64,000 nt of DNA from Astrothelium macrocarpum (lineage: Eukaryota; Ascomycota; Dothideomycetes; Trypetheliales; Trypetheliaceae), in NCBI GenBank assembly GCA_021030915.1, contig JAGEMR010000008.1, positions 124,001 through 188,000 of the forward strand, in the 5' to 3' direction. The first letter of the stretch is position 1, and each line of letters starts with the position of its first letter. The notes under the pieces were generated by a model. It searched no databases. It saw only the letters and a list, made by a program, of their open reading frames with translations, and had not been told where the DNA came from. Below are positions 1-9,767 of this stretch, one piece after another. Made by a program: the position numbers and the translations under genes.

Positions 1-27
1 AGGTCGTGAGGCCTTTGCAGCTTCAAA

Positions 28-1659
28 ATGAGTGCTCTCTACAATCTCGAACCTCAGCCAACCGCCAAAGTCATCTTAACAACCACCGCTGGCGACATAC
101 TTCTCGAATTGTTCGCCAAACAAATACCTCTGGCCTCCCGTAATTTCCTTCAGCTCTGTCTCGATGGCTACTACAATGGAACCGTATTCCACCGACTTGT
201 CCCGGGTTTTGTTATTCAAGGCGGTGACCCCACGGGAACTGGCGCAGGTGGAGAAAGCAGCTACGATGGTGAACCATTTGCAGACGAGTTCCACAGTCGA
301 TTGAAATTCAATCGAAGAGGGCTATTAGGCATGGCAAATACGGGAAAGAAGAACGACAACGGGAGTCAGTTTTTCTTGGCCCTAGACAAGACGGAAGAGC
401 TTCAGGGAAAGAATACCATGTTCGGCCGTGTGGTTGGAGATACTATCTTTAACCTGATGAAAATGGGAGATGCAGAGCTAGCAGAAGAGGGGGGAGACAG
501 GCCGCTCTATCCAACGAAGATCACAGGGGCTGAGGTTTTGGTGAATCCTTTTGAGGACATGGTAAAGAGAGTGCAGACGGCTCAACGGACGACAGAAAAA
601 TCAGAAAAGAAAAAGCCAAAGAAGAAGGCTGCCAAAAATATGCTCAGTTTTGGGGCAGATGACATGGATGATAACGAGACGAAGCCGGTTGCCAAGAAGC
701 CCAAGTTCAATCCGAAACTGGTCAATGGAAATAATGAAGACGTTGGAAAAAATATTTCCACGCCCAATACAGTACAGCCGGAAAAGGCCAGTACAAAGCC
801 TTCAAGACGCCCAATATCTCCATCGCCACCTCCGAAGAATCCGTCTCAGCCTTCAACTTCTGCGAATCCCAAAGCCGGTTCAAAGAGCGTAGCTCCCATG
901 TTGAACCGATCATCTCGGTCTCCTTCCACATCCAGCTCGTCCGAGCCAGAGCAGGTCTCTGCCATGTCTGATTTACTGTCCAAAACCAACGCGCAGATTG
1001 CCGAATTAAAGTCATCTATGAAACGTAACGTCAATGGGACAGCCGTAGAACAGGTCAAACCCAAAACCGCACTTGAAGCCATGATCCCCGCAACAGCAAC
1101 ACGCGGTCGAAAGCGAAAACACGGTGGTGTAGTCTCCAATAGTTCGGCAGTAATACGAGAAGAAAGACAAGCGTTGCATGCTTTTAATGCCTTCAAGCAC
1201 ATGCTAGAGGTGCCTGGCCTGGAGGCATCTGTGTCGAGATCTTCACATGACGATGATAAGGATATTACAGACATGAATGAAGAGACCAAGCCTTCAGATT
1301 CTACAAATGGCGCCAATACAGTAGCAGACGATGAAGAAGCAAATCTTTGCGACCTTCACTTCATCGTCAATTGCCAGTCTTGCTCGAAATGGAACGATCC
1401 CTCTGCCAATATTGAAGAGGAAGATTTTGCGAGAGGCGGTGCAGAATGGATGAATCATAGCCTCAGTTTCGCCAAGGACAGATTAGGCAAAGATTTGGAG
1501 TGGAAACGGAAGAATGAGGAAGAGTTAGTCGTCATTGATCCACGGGCAAAGGAGAAAGGCCTCAAAGAAGGAAGACGAGAGAAGGATAAGGAGCGGGGTG
1601 CGTGGAGCAAAGGAGCAGGTAGAGATAGGGAAAGAGAAAGGGAGAGAACAAAAAGATGA
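28..1659 (+). CDS. cwc27: CWC27-type spliceosomal cyclophilin
   Basis: Uninterrupted 543-aa reading frame. Residues about 12-175 form a cyclophilin domain (FHRLVPGFVIQGGDP, NGSQFFLALDKTEELQGKN). The rest is a long charged, disordered tail with Lys-rich patches (about 195-235), Ser/Pro-rich stretches and an Arg/Glu-rich end (GRDRERERERTKR). This domain-plus-tail design matches the CWC27/NY-CO-10 family, a component of activated spliceosomes. The position of the catalytic Trp of ordinary cyclophilins is Glu here (TEELQGKN), as known for CWC27 proteins, so I infer weak or no isomerase activity and a structural, nuclear role. The start lies 27 bases from the window edge, so an upstream exon cannot be excluded, but the N-terminus looks complete. 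It converges on the next gene. Confidence 0.93.
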   Translation: MSALYNLEPQPTAKVILTTTAGDILLELFAKQIPLASRNFLQLCLDGYYNGTVFHRLVPGFVIQGGDPTGTGAGGESSYDGEPFADEFHSRLKFNRRGLLGMANTGKKNDNGSQFFLALDKTEELQGKNTMFGRVVGDTIFNLMKMGDAELAEEGGDRPLYPTKITGAEVLVNPFEDMVKRVQTAQRTTEKSEKKKPKKKAAKNMLSFGADDMDDNETKPVAKKPKFNPKLVNGNNEDVGKNISTPNTVQPEKASTKPSRRPISPSPPPKNPSQPSTSANPKAGSKSVAPMLNRSSRSPSTSSSSEPEQVSAMSDLLSKTNAQIAELKSSMKRNVNGTAVEQVKPKTALEAMIPATATRGRKRKHGGVVSNSSAVIREERQALHAFNAFKHMLEVPGLEASVSRSSHDDDKDITDMNEETKPSDSTNGANTVADDEEANLCDLHFIVNCQSCSKWNDPSANIEEEDFARGGAEWMNHSLSFAKDRLGKDLEWKRKNEEELVVIDPRAKEKGLKEGRREKDKERGAWSKGAGRDRERERERTKR

Positions 1660-1989
1660 TGACAATACCCCATGAGCTGTATCAACAAATCAAAATCAAT
1701 GGTAAAATCAAAAAATGAAATATTTGCACAGAGAGGAAACTTTCTTTTCGCATTATGATTAATTAGAATCGAATAACTACCATGCCATCCCCCATTATCA
1801 TTCGTATCGCATTCCGAAAGCCGACTCCTCTCAACTAGCCACTCATGGGCCAGGACACGTAGGAAATCCTCGATCTATCAAGAGACAGAAGAGGTAGCGT
1901 CCGAGAGGGTTCATCAAATATCATTCCCATCACCTCAGCAGAGAAAATTAGAAAGAAAATCAACTGCAACCTCCACTGAAATCCCCACT
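1660..1989. other. Convergent 3' intergenic spacer
   Basis: 330 bases between two convergent stop codons. The sequence is A/T-rich just after the CWC27 stop and presumably carries the two 3' UTRs. I see no ORF, repeat or RNA gene. Confidence 0.6.
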
Positions 1990-3042
1990 TCAAATACCAA
2001 CACCCTCATCATCCGCATACTCACTGCGCAACCCCTCCGACGCACTCGCAAACCTATCCCCATCATCATCGTCGTCATCAGCCTCCGTCTTCACCGCCCC
2101 ACCCTTCGCATCCCCATCCTTCGCCTCATCAGCTCCGGCAAAAATGGGCGTGAACCCCTGAGCAACCGGCGCATCACGGAACGGAACACGGAGCGCCGCA
2201 GAATCGAAACCCCCTCCACCAAAGATATCAGCGTCGTCGTCGTCGTCCATGGCGGCCGTCGCGTTCCCAAACGCCGCGTCCAAATCCGGCATGTACTCAT
2301 CCAAGCCCGCAGCAGCAAACGGGTCAGCGAGATCGAGGCCCATGCGCGCGCGATTGCCGCCGTTGCGATGCGGCGTGGGCGTCGCAGAGCGCTCGGACTT
2401 CTTGCTGCGAGAGGTCGGAGGGCTGGACGTGCCGCGGGTGACTTTGGTTGGGGTCGTCGCGTCGAGGAGGTCGGCGGCGGCCAGACCGAGCGAGCGCTTC
2501 TCGGCCGCCGTGATGGTGGTCGGCTTGAACTCGTCGTCGGAGTCGAAGTGCTCTTCTTTCTTGCCGCCGCGCTTGCGCTTGCCTGTGCTGCCGTTGGCGG
2601 GTCCCGTGGTGCCGTTGCCTTTGGGGGTGCCTTTGTTGGCGCCGGACGCGGTGGCTCTCGCGCGGGGAGTAGTGTTGGTGATGCGAGTTGTGCCGCCGCC
2701 GGTGCTGGATCCGGGCTTGCTGATGTTGATATCTTTGGGAGTCAAGTTGGCGTCCTTGCGGATCCTGACTAAGCGCTCGGAAATGGCGCGTGGGGTTGGC
2801 CTTTGATTAGGATCGGCTGGTTGAAGTTAGTATGATGGAAATACGAGAGCTTGCGGACTGATACAAAGCACTTACGCCAGTTCTCAGCAACCTTGTTGGT
2901 ATCGATACCGATGGAGTGTGTTGTAATGATCGTAAGTAGGAGCTTAGAATAGATGTTAATTTATTTTCATTCGCGGGTTCCGAAAATCTTTCATTGTGTG
3001 ACTCACGCGGTGGTCATTTTCGGTATTCCACCTGATAGGCAT
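1990..3042 (-). CDS. SANT/Myb-like fungal nuclear protein, 309 aa
   Basis: Three exons read on the minus strand: 3042-3007, 2942-2876 and 2816-1990, with GTGAGT and GTAAGT donors. The product starts MPIRWNTENDHR and continues LLLTIITTHSIGIDTNKVAENW, a Trp-anchored three-helix SANT/Myb-like pattern. It is followed by RPTPRAISERLVRIRK, a block I recognise from many short fungal hypothetical proteins. The rest is low complexity: Gly/Thr/Pro-rich, a basic TGKRKRGGKK patch that could be a nuclear localisation signal, then Asp-rich acidic runs near the C-terminus. A DNA- or chromatin-binding role is inference. The single-exon reading of only the last exon would miss the whole conserved N-terminus. 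A related gene is divergently transcribed at 4116. Confidence 0.82.
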
Positions 3043-4115
3043 CTTGACCAGAGTGAAGATGAACAATGAAACAGGTTTCTGAAGAGTTCAAGATGCTCAA
3101 GTTCTGGGCAGCCTGTAAGTTATTGAAGCAGAAAGGAGAAACTGAAGGTTGGGGGAGAGATTCTGCAGGGACCCGAAGGAGGAGCAAAGCGAGAAGCAAA
3201 AGGTGGAGCGGAGAAAGTCCAAGTGAGATGGAGTCTAGAAGCGGTAAGCTTTGAGTGTGAAAGAATGGATCATGGGGACTGAAAAGACTGTTGCCTAAGA
3301 GCTCAGTGTTGAAGTGACAGGTCGCTCCACCCATCATTTTGACTCAAAGCTTTTGTGTAACACGCAGACAGATACCCCTGCAAGAAAGCGAGTTATCTAG
3401 AACTCCTGGTTCTACTAGTTTGGTCCTCGCTCAAGTAATGGTACTTTGCAGCAAGAGATCTACAATATACAGCCATTTAACCATTGTGTACGAGGACCCG
3501 CAGATAAGCTGTATGTCTTTTTGTCTTGAATTACAACGCCGTATCCACAAGAAATCTGCGACCCATGACGTCAGCCTGGTTTCCACGATATAGTCGCCGT
3601 GTTGCGTGCATGAAATCTGCAATTGAAACTGCAGTCTTTTCCCGTACCGCAAGTTTTGTGTTGGGTTAGCTAAAGGAGAGTTGAGCCAAGGCACAGAAAT
3701 TCACTCGGTTTGGTCGTCACTTTCACGTCTTCCAATGTGAGCCTGAAATAACCAAGTCCTTTTGTGACCAGCGTTCATTTTGGGGGTTCGGGCCTGTGTC
3801 ATGGTCAATGACTGCTTGCCTTCGCTTAAACTGAAAACGAACCACGATCCACGCTCATTGAATCTGACCATCAACATTTTTCTTCAGACACAAACTACAT
3901 CTACTCCTACCAGATCCTTGCCGTTTCCACGAGATCTATAGCGGATTACTACACAAGTATCCAAATCGTCCTGTTATCCTTGGGCCTTACAGTACTCCCG
4001 CACCAAGAGACTCACAAGAGACTTGCAGCTACAAGTGAGCTGATCATGGAAACTCGGCACCTCAACACCGCTGACCGATATCTTAAACTAGTTAGAACCA
4101 GTTCGTCATCCCAAA
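3043..4115. promoter_or_regulatory. Divergent promoter region between two SANT-like genes
   Basis: 1.07 kb between the start codons of two divergent SANT/Myb-like genes. Short ORFs here have no recognisable features. It presumably holds both promoters and 5' UTRs. No defined motif is claimed. Confidence 0.45.
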
Positions 4116-4738
4116 ATGGCTAGAGGATCCAATACGGTTGATTGGCAAGATGAAGGCAACAACCGACGCTTGTTAATTGCTGTCCTTGTAGCCTCTGAAA
4201 ACGGAAAAGTAAGGTCTTGTTTTTGAATTCTTATCCCATCCGCCGTGATCAACTCCATTCACCTTGGTTGCTTTAATCATCCTCAAGGGAACGAACCAAG
4301 AACGCTTACGATACTGAGTAGCCAAATAATAAGCGCATCGCACAACTCTTCGGTAGAAATGCTACAGAGAGTGCCATTGAGAACCAGATGAAGAAGGTTA
4401 GGGCTGAAGCCAAAAAGCTCAAGGAAGAAGTTGGGGAAGGATCCGAGGTTCCAGTGAGCAAGCGAGGTAGGAAACGTAAGGCTGATGAAGATGGTAAGCG
4501 AATCCCAAACATCTCCGGGTTCTTCTATGTAATAATGCGAACTGCAGATGAGCCTGCTACCAAAAAGATGAAGAAGCAGACCAAGAAAGCTGCTCCGTTG
4601 AAACATGAAGAGAACGAGGAAGATCCCTTCAAAGATGAAGAGAGCGAGGAAGATCCCTTCAAAAACGAGAAGATCGAGGAAGATATTGATGATTTAAATG
4701 AGTTTGGTAATGGGGATGACTTCGATGACGAAGAATGA
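4116..4738 (+). CDS. Small SANT/Myb-like acidic nuclear protein, 151 aa
   Basis: Three exons: 4116-4208, 4322-4493 and 4548-4738, giving 151 aa. The N-terminus (MARGSNTVDWQDEGNNRRLL, then IAVLVASENGKPNNKRIAQLFGRNATESAIENQ) has the Trp/Leu spacing of a SANT/Myb-like helical domain and ends with the helix QMKKVRAEAKKLKEEVG. A basic stretch (KRGRKRKADED) resembles a nuclear localisation signal. The C-terminus is acidic and contains an imperfect repeat built on EEDPFKDEESEEDPFKNE. The same order (short helical domain, basic patch, acidic tail) is seen in the divergent neighbour at 1990-3042, so the two look distantly related. Function is unknown; nuclear/chromatin association is inferred. Confidence 0.78.
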
Positions 4739-5501
4739 AAGTCGATGCTGGCTGCAATGCTTGTGTAGCAGACATGATTTTCATGGCGAAGGACCGACCA
4801 GTATATTCAGTTAGAGAGAAGCCGGCTTTGCGATAATCTCCTTTTTTTTCCTTTAACAAAAGTGCAAACAGCATGTTTCCTTATGATGGTTCATTAACGA
4901 GAAATTGACATTGCAAGACAAAACAAGACATTGAGTGCCAGATTGACCACATCAATCCACTGTGCATTAGCGTCATCAATTGTGTTGCTTTTCAACGTCA
5001 TTGCACATTTGTGAATGCTCTTTCTACGATAGCGTTTGAGGTCAAGTAGGTATGCCCAATACAGTATTTGTGGCTTTTACGTGAATGTTGTTCATGCACT
5101 TATCCTTCGCTGCTCGGACCCTTCCGCGTCCCATCTTTGCGGTTCCCAATGCCAGAGTATTCTTGATGGAAGTATACTTGGAGTTCAATCATATCGGAAG
5201 AGATCATGGAAAATCTCGCCGCTTTGTCGGCCTTTCTCGGACGTAGCCTAGGTGTTGCGACTGTACGGACTGGCTCGTGGAGTGGGCATCCTCTCTGATG
5301 ATGAGCTTGGAGCAACTTCTCGATACAATTGAGAGCATCGTCTGTTAGTGGTTAAATGGACGTTCCGGTCAAAGTCCTGAGCGGAAGAGGCAAACCACAA
5401 CAGGCCGAGCATGAAAGTCTGTCGCTGTATGCGTTGCTTGTGGAATATGCTTAGTCAGTAATCCTGTAGTGCTCCAGTGATAGGTGCTGTGCACGGCCGC
5501 A
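4739..5501. other. Intergenic, no gene seen
   Basis: 763 bases between the small SANT-like gene and the transposon target site. Base composition is ordinary, unlike the AT-rich element that follows. Only short ORFs without recognisable features are present. Confidence 0.5.
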
Positions 5502-5503
5502 TA

Positions 5504-5546
5504 GGAGTTTGCGACAGCCCGTGCACCATTTCAGCCCATGCACCAC
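5504..5546 (+). repeat. Left terminal inverted repeat, 43 bp
   Basis: Begins GGAGTTTGCGACAGCCCG and matches the reverse complement of 7618-7660 at 42 of 43 positions; the difference is G to A at a CpG. It contains a short direct repeat (GCCCGTGCACCA, then GCCCATGCACCA), a likely transposase binding arrangement. Confidence 0.9.
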
Positions 5547-5658
5547 TATCTTCAAATCGGCCCACCAATTTCAAAATTCAATTACTCCTCTAAAATAAGA
5601 GCTTTTTGCTTCAAATTAAATTATATTATACTCTTAATATATACAAAAAAATTGGCTA

Positions 5659-7569
5659 TTAATAGTCTCGTTCAAAGTGTATTTTCAGTTTGGTTGTGCG
5701 GCCTGATTTCATTATGACGGCTGGAATTAATTCCTTCTTATTAACGACTATTTTAGCTTCAATAATAACTTTCAATTTCTGAGATTTTTTTACCTTATTC
5801 TTTGGCCTCTGATTGGCTGATTTTGATTCAGAAATTCGCTGATTTAAGGTCTCCTTCTGTGCCTTTTTTGCCTTCTTTTCAGCCTTTTTCTCAGCCTCCC
5901 TTTCGAATCTCTCTTATCGCTTTCTTTTTCTTTCAATCTTCCTTTTCTGAAATTCTTTTTTCTTTCTTTTTTTATTAAATGTTCGTTCTATTAGATTCTG
6001 CTGTTTAATTGCTATCTCTGTCTCTATTTCGGCCTATTTTTATCATTGAAATTTAAAAATTTATTGTATTTTTGATGATAATACGATCAAAATCTTTAAT
6101 TCTTCTTCAATCCGAATTTTTTCGAATAAAAATTTATTTTGAAATATTTTATTCATTTGAATATTGATTTTTTTTTTAAAAAATATAATTCGATATTTTA
6201 GAATTTTATTTTAAATCGTGATACGTTCAAAATTTTAGAAGAATTTTTGATTAATTAAAAAAAATTTTTTATAAAATATACGTTTCATTTTTCTCCAATC
6301 AAATGGCTGAAATTCAATAAAAATTGATGAATTTTTTGAATTATTATTTGACGGTCTGAATGAGGTCAAATCTAACTAATCAAATACGACGGCAGATAAA
6401 AACGGTATAAGACTTATTCGGCCCCAGTTATTCATAATATTATTCGGAATGAAGGCTATTTGAAAGGCAGATCAGAAGAGGCTAAAAAAATCCTTTTATG
6501 AAATGATGAAATTTCCGCCTGTCGTATAAATCCAATATTCGAATTATTAAGAATAATATATAACAAAAGGCCCGAATAAAAAAACGTCTAAAGGCTGAAA
6601 TCGGTATATAATATGAAATGGAAATATAATGATAAGAATCTTATTATTTGCGCATCAGAATAAAAATTTGAAATTAAAATGGCTATTATGATCGTCTATC
6701 CAGAATAGCCTTTAATATCTGCCGTAATCAGTCTTCCGTTTTATATTTTTATTGAAAATTCTAATTAATCATTCATATATAAGATTTTTATTTGTGAAAT
6801 CAGATAACGTATTCGTAAAAAAAATTTTATATTCTTTCGATTTAAAATCTTTGAATCAGAAAATAGAAAGATTGCCGGTTCTTTGATAAATAATAATAGA
6901 TGATAAATATATGATATTTATACAGATTATTATAATAATTGATATCCATATATGATCGTCCGTTTAAATTACTCCTTAAATACGGCCTTATTTCAGCATT
7001 TTTATAAATATGATATATCTAATCTTTTTAATATGATCTTATAAAAAACCCTTTTTATCAATATTATATATATTATCGTATATAATATCGTATTTATTAA
7101 TTTTAATTCGAATTTATTCGATATTATTTTATAAAATATAAAAAAAAATAGTTTTTTTTACAATTTCAAAATATTTTAAAAATTCCTTCTAATTATTTAT
7201 ATTTTTTCGAATTAAATCAAAATCTTTAAAAAAAATAAATTTAAATTTTTTATGATACCTTTAAATAAAACGATATATTTAATTATCATTAGACCAAATT
7301 CCAATAATATTTAAAATAAATTGACACATCATTATCGGCGTAATATGAATTCCAAAAATAGAAAATCTATTAATTTTATTGATAAAGATTCTTTTCTATT
7401 AATGGTTTAATAAATTCTGAATTTCAATATCATCGTCCTTTAAACCAATTTGGCCCTTCCAGCGCCGTGATAACGTATTATAACTCACATCATATTTTCT
7501 GGCAGTCTTTCTGAATACAGGCATTTCCTGCAATTTCAAATCTTCAAACGCAAATTCAATTGAGTTCAT
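5659..7569 (-). pseudogene. Pogo/Fot1-family transposase remnant
   Basis: Runs on the minus strand from an ATG at 7569 to a stop at 5659. The surviving N-terminus (MNSIEFAFEDLKLQEMPVF, then RKTARKYDVSYNTLSRRWKG) is a psq/CENP-B-type helix-turn-helix. The C-terminus reads ERFEREAEKKAEKKAKKAQK and ends GRTTKLKIHFERDY. Between them there are many in-frame stops, e.g. an Arg-stop-Glu context just before the Lys-rich tail that fits CAA-to-TAA change. The catalytic DDE core cannot be read with confidence in the mutated middle. The intact 75-codon stretch at the N-terminus is the least mutated part. Classification rests on the HTH, tail, TIRs and TA site together. Confidence 0.82.
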
Positions 7570-7617
7570 ATTGGTGGATTTATTGAATTTTGAAACAATT
7601 GAATTTTTGTGTGGACG

Positions 7618-7660
7618 GTGGTGCACGGGCTGAAATGGTGCACGGGCTGTCGCAAACTCC
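7618..7660 (-). repeat. Right terminal inverted repeat, 43 bp
   Basis: Reverse complement of 5504-5546 with one mismatch. It contains two perfect copies of GCCCGTGCACCA in direct orientation separated by six bases. Followed directly by the TA target duplication at 7661. Confidence 0.9.
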
Positions 7661-7662
7661 TA

Positions 7663-8166
7663 ACGTTATGCAAGCATGCATGCTAACATGTCATTGCCTA
7701 CAGAATCTATTTCTACCCTTCCAGCCGTTCACATAATCTGGTCGGAAGGATGAACATGCGAACTTCATCTACATCCTATCGTCGATTGCTTTCAACAAAG
7801 CATCACGCAAGATCTTGAGCTACGTCGATCCTGACATCTATATGAATCGCCTTCGAGGTGACTAGAGTCTCATAACGAAGTGTAGCGTATTAGTTGTGTT
7901 AAGTGAGTGCAATATTGTAAGATGCATGGCTTATTCGTCATCTACCCAATGTTACACGCGCTAAATCGTAGCTCCACTCTACATAACAAGTACTTTGGAA
8001 TGTCACAGCCGACAGCTCCTTAAACGAGGTAAGAACATCCATTACTATTACCTTCAGCATAGGTACTTTATCAGCGGGACATACGAACTTCAGAACAGAG
8101 ATGCTCAAATGGGGAGCGACTGCGTATCAACAAATAGCTTAAACATCAAAGGAGCTAGAAACACGG
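7663..8166. other. Intergenic, no gene seen
   Basis: About 500 bases of normal composition right of the transposon. No ORF of note, no RNA gene recognised. Confidence 0.45.
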
Positions 8167-9170
8167 TCAAATGATATTTTCGACCTCAAGCACTTGAGCC
8201 CAACTCCATTCCAAGTCCGTTGCTTGCGCTTTCAACACAATAGGTTCGAAGTAACTTCTGAAGCTACTGTATGATCTCATACAGGCGCTGCTATTAGCAG
8301 TCCACATCATGCAGCACCACTCCAGCTCCTGAAAAATCTCCCAACTACACGCAAATGCCTCGATCGCTCGACGAACAATCTTTTTCTGCTCTTCGTTCGC
8401 GGCCTCATACATCCTCATATAGACTTCACGGGTCTCCTTGACGGGCTTCGGGTGTACGAGCCATAGATTGTCGGGGTGGCGGACGCCAATTTCGAGCACG
8501 CGGTCCAGTAATGGTAGCGGAGTATCACATTCAAACCTTTCACTGTCGGTCCTGCGCTTTATCTTTGGCATCAGCCACTTGATTCCATAGGGGATGTGCA
8601 ACAGATTGATTGGGAGTTGGAAGTGCTCTTCCCTGATCCATTTTACACTTTGTGCCCGGTAAGATCCAGCGTCCGGGAAATGACGGTTCCAGATTCCATC
8701 TATCCAATCGTTTCCCATGTCCTGTCCAAAACCATGACTGATTCGCAAGAACTCCTTGTAGTCGGAGGTACAGTTATTTACGACCGCCTCTAGAGATTGG
8801 AGATGTCTTTGTCAACCCGGGATTCTTAATCAGTGTATTGGAATCAGACTGCGAGTAGTGCTCAGACGACTGATGGGATAGAGAAGTCTGGTCCGCAAGT
8901 TCGAGAAGTTCTTTCGTCTTGATTGACGAGACTGGCAAAAATTCCGAGAGATTCTTCAAACGTTTAGAGAAAGCTTCTACAAGCCGCCTTTCTTTGTTCT
9001 CCAGGTCGTCCGGGTTAAGATTCATCGCATCCGCGAAGAATCCGCGCACATGATAAGGTCACAGAGGGCGTGCTTCAACCAGACTTCCAACCTGCCATCT
9101 AGCACTCTATTCTGCGGCGATTTGGTTCACGATATGTGCACTTTGCTTGTCAAGATCTGAGCCCTGAAGT
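8167..9170 (-). pseudogene. Unrecognised hypothetical gene, probably broken or multi-exon
   Basis: Two protein-like segments on the minus strand lie in different frames. The upstream one (9049-8774) has charged helices (LVEAFSKRLKNLSEFLPV). The downstream one (to 8167) contains LRISHGFGQDMGNDW and REVYMRMYEAANEEQKKIV. The downstream frame stays open backwards to about 8812 (QSLEAVVNNCTSDYKEFL) and could join through an AG at the sequence ACAAAG. Further upstream, segments such as LDKQSAHIVNQIAAE and GRLEVWLKHALCDLIM lie in alternating frames interrupted by TAG and TGA. Either several small introns or frameshift decay explains this; I favour decay. No family recognised. Confidence 0.4.
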
Positions 9171-9767
9171 CGGTCAACCTGGAGCTTGACAAAGTGAGTT
9201 TCCTCTTCGTCTTTTTGTTACGGGATCTTAAAGATTCTAAATCCAAACAGACACTGGATAACGTGCCACAACCAGTCTGCTATTTAATTGATTGAGTTAG
9301 ATCACAAATCAACCGATTCAGGCCTTTGAGAAAATTAGTCTTCTATTAGATCTAAAAGTCTAGCATGTTTATTTGTTCCTCGCCTGCTCTAAGTTTCTTG
9401 CTCTAGTGTTATTAGACATTCCTGACGCTTACTTCTTGCGTCGTAATTCCTCTACTTCCTGCTTTTCCCTTCGTTCCTGAGCCCTATGCTTGCGTTGTAT
9501 TATATACAATATCAGACAACCTGTTAGGAAAATAATGTTAGCCTGTTTATTTCAAGATTCGGGAGACAGTGCATTCTAGAAAAGAAGTCAAGGGTTGATT
9601 CATATGCCCAAAAATAGTTCAAGAAATCGTCGTCGCTTTCTCTTCTTTCTCTCTCTCTCTCTTTTTTTCTTTTTTTTTTTGCTTTTTAAGAAACAAAATG
9701 AATCTCCAACGACGATCAAAACATGATGCCACAGTGATAAATCCAAAAGCATTTCTTTGCAGGAGGG
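9171..9767. other. Intergenic with CT/T-rich tract
   Basis: About 600 bases with no convincing gene. It contains the CT/T-rich microsatellite listed separately and the 3' UTR of the downstream minus-strand transporter gene. Confidence 0.45.
9637..9680 (+). repeat. CT/poly-T microsatellite
   Basis: A pyrimidine tract of TTCTCTTCTTTCT followed by a (CT)n run and then T-runs. It lies downstream of the CorA gene, whose sense strand is therefore A/GA-rich here, likely in its 3' UTR. Confidence 0.75.

Larger units (their letters stand above)
5504..7660 (-). mobile_element. Pogo/Fot1-like DNA transposon, heavily mutated (RIP-like)
   Basis: A 2157-bp element bounded by 43-bp terminal inverted repeats (5504-5546 and 7618-7660, one mismatch) and flanked on both sides by TA (5502-5503 and 7661-7662), the target duplication of the Tc1/mariner superfamily. 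The interior is extremely AT-rich compared with both flanks, with many TpA and stop codons in all frames, as expected of repeat-induced point mutation. Readable remnants on the minus strand are an N-terminal helix-turn-helix like that of fungal pogo/Fot1 transposases and a Lys/Ala/Glu-rich C-terminal tail. The original transposase would have been about 637 aa. The element is almost certainly inactive autonomously, although its ends look intact. Confidence 0.9.
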
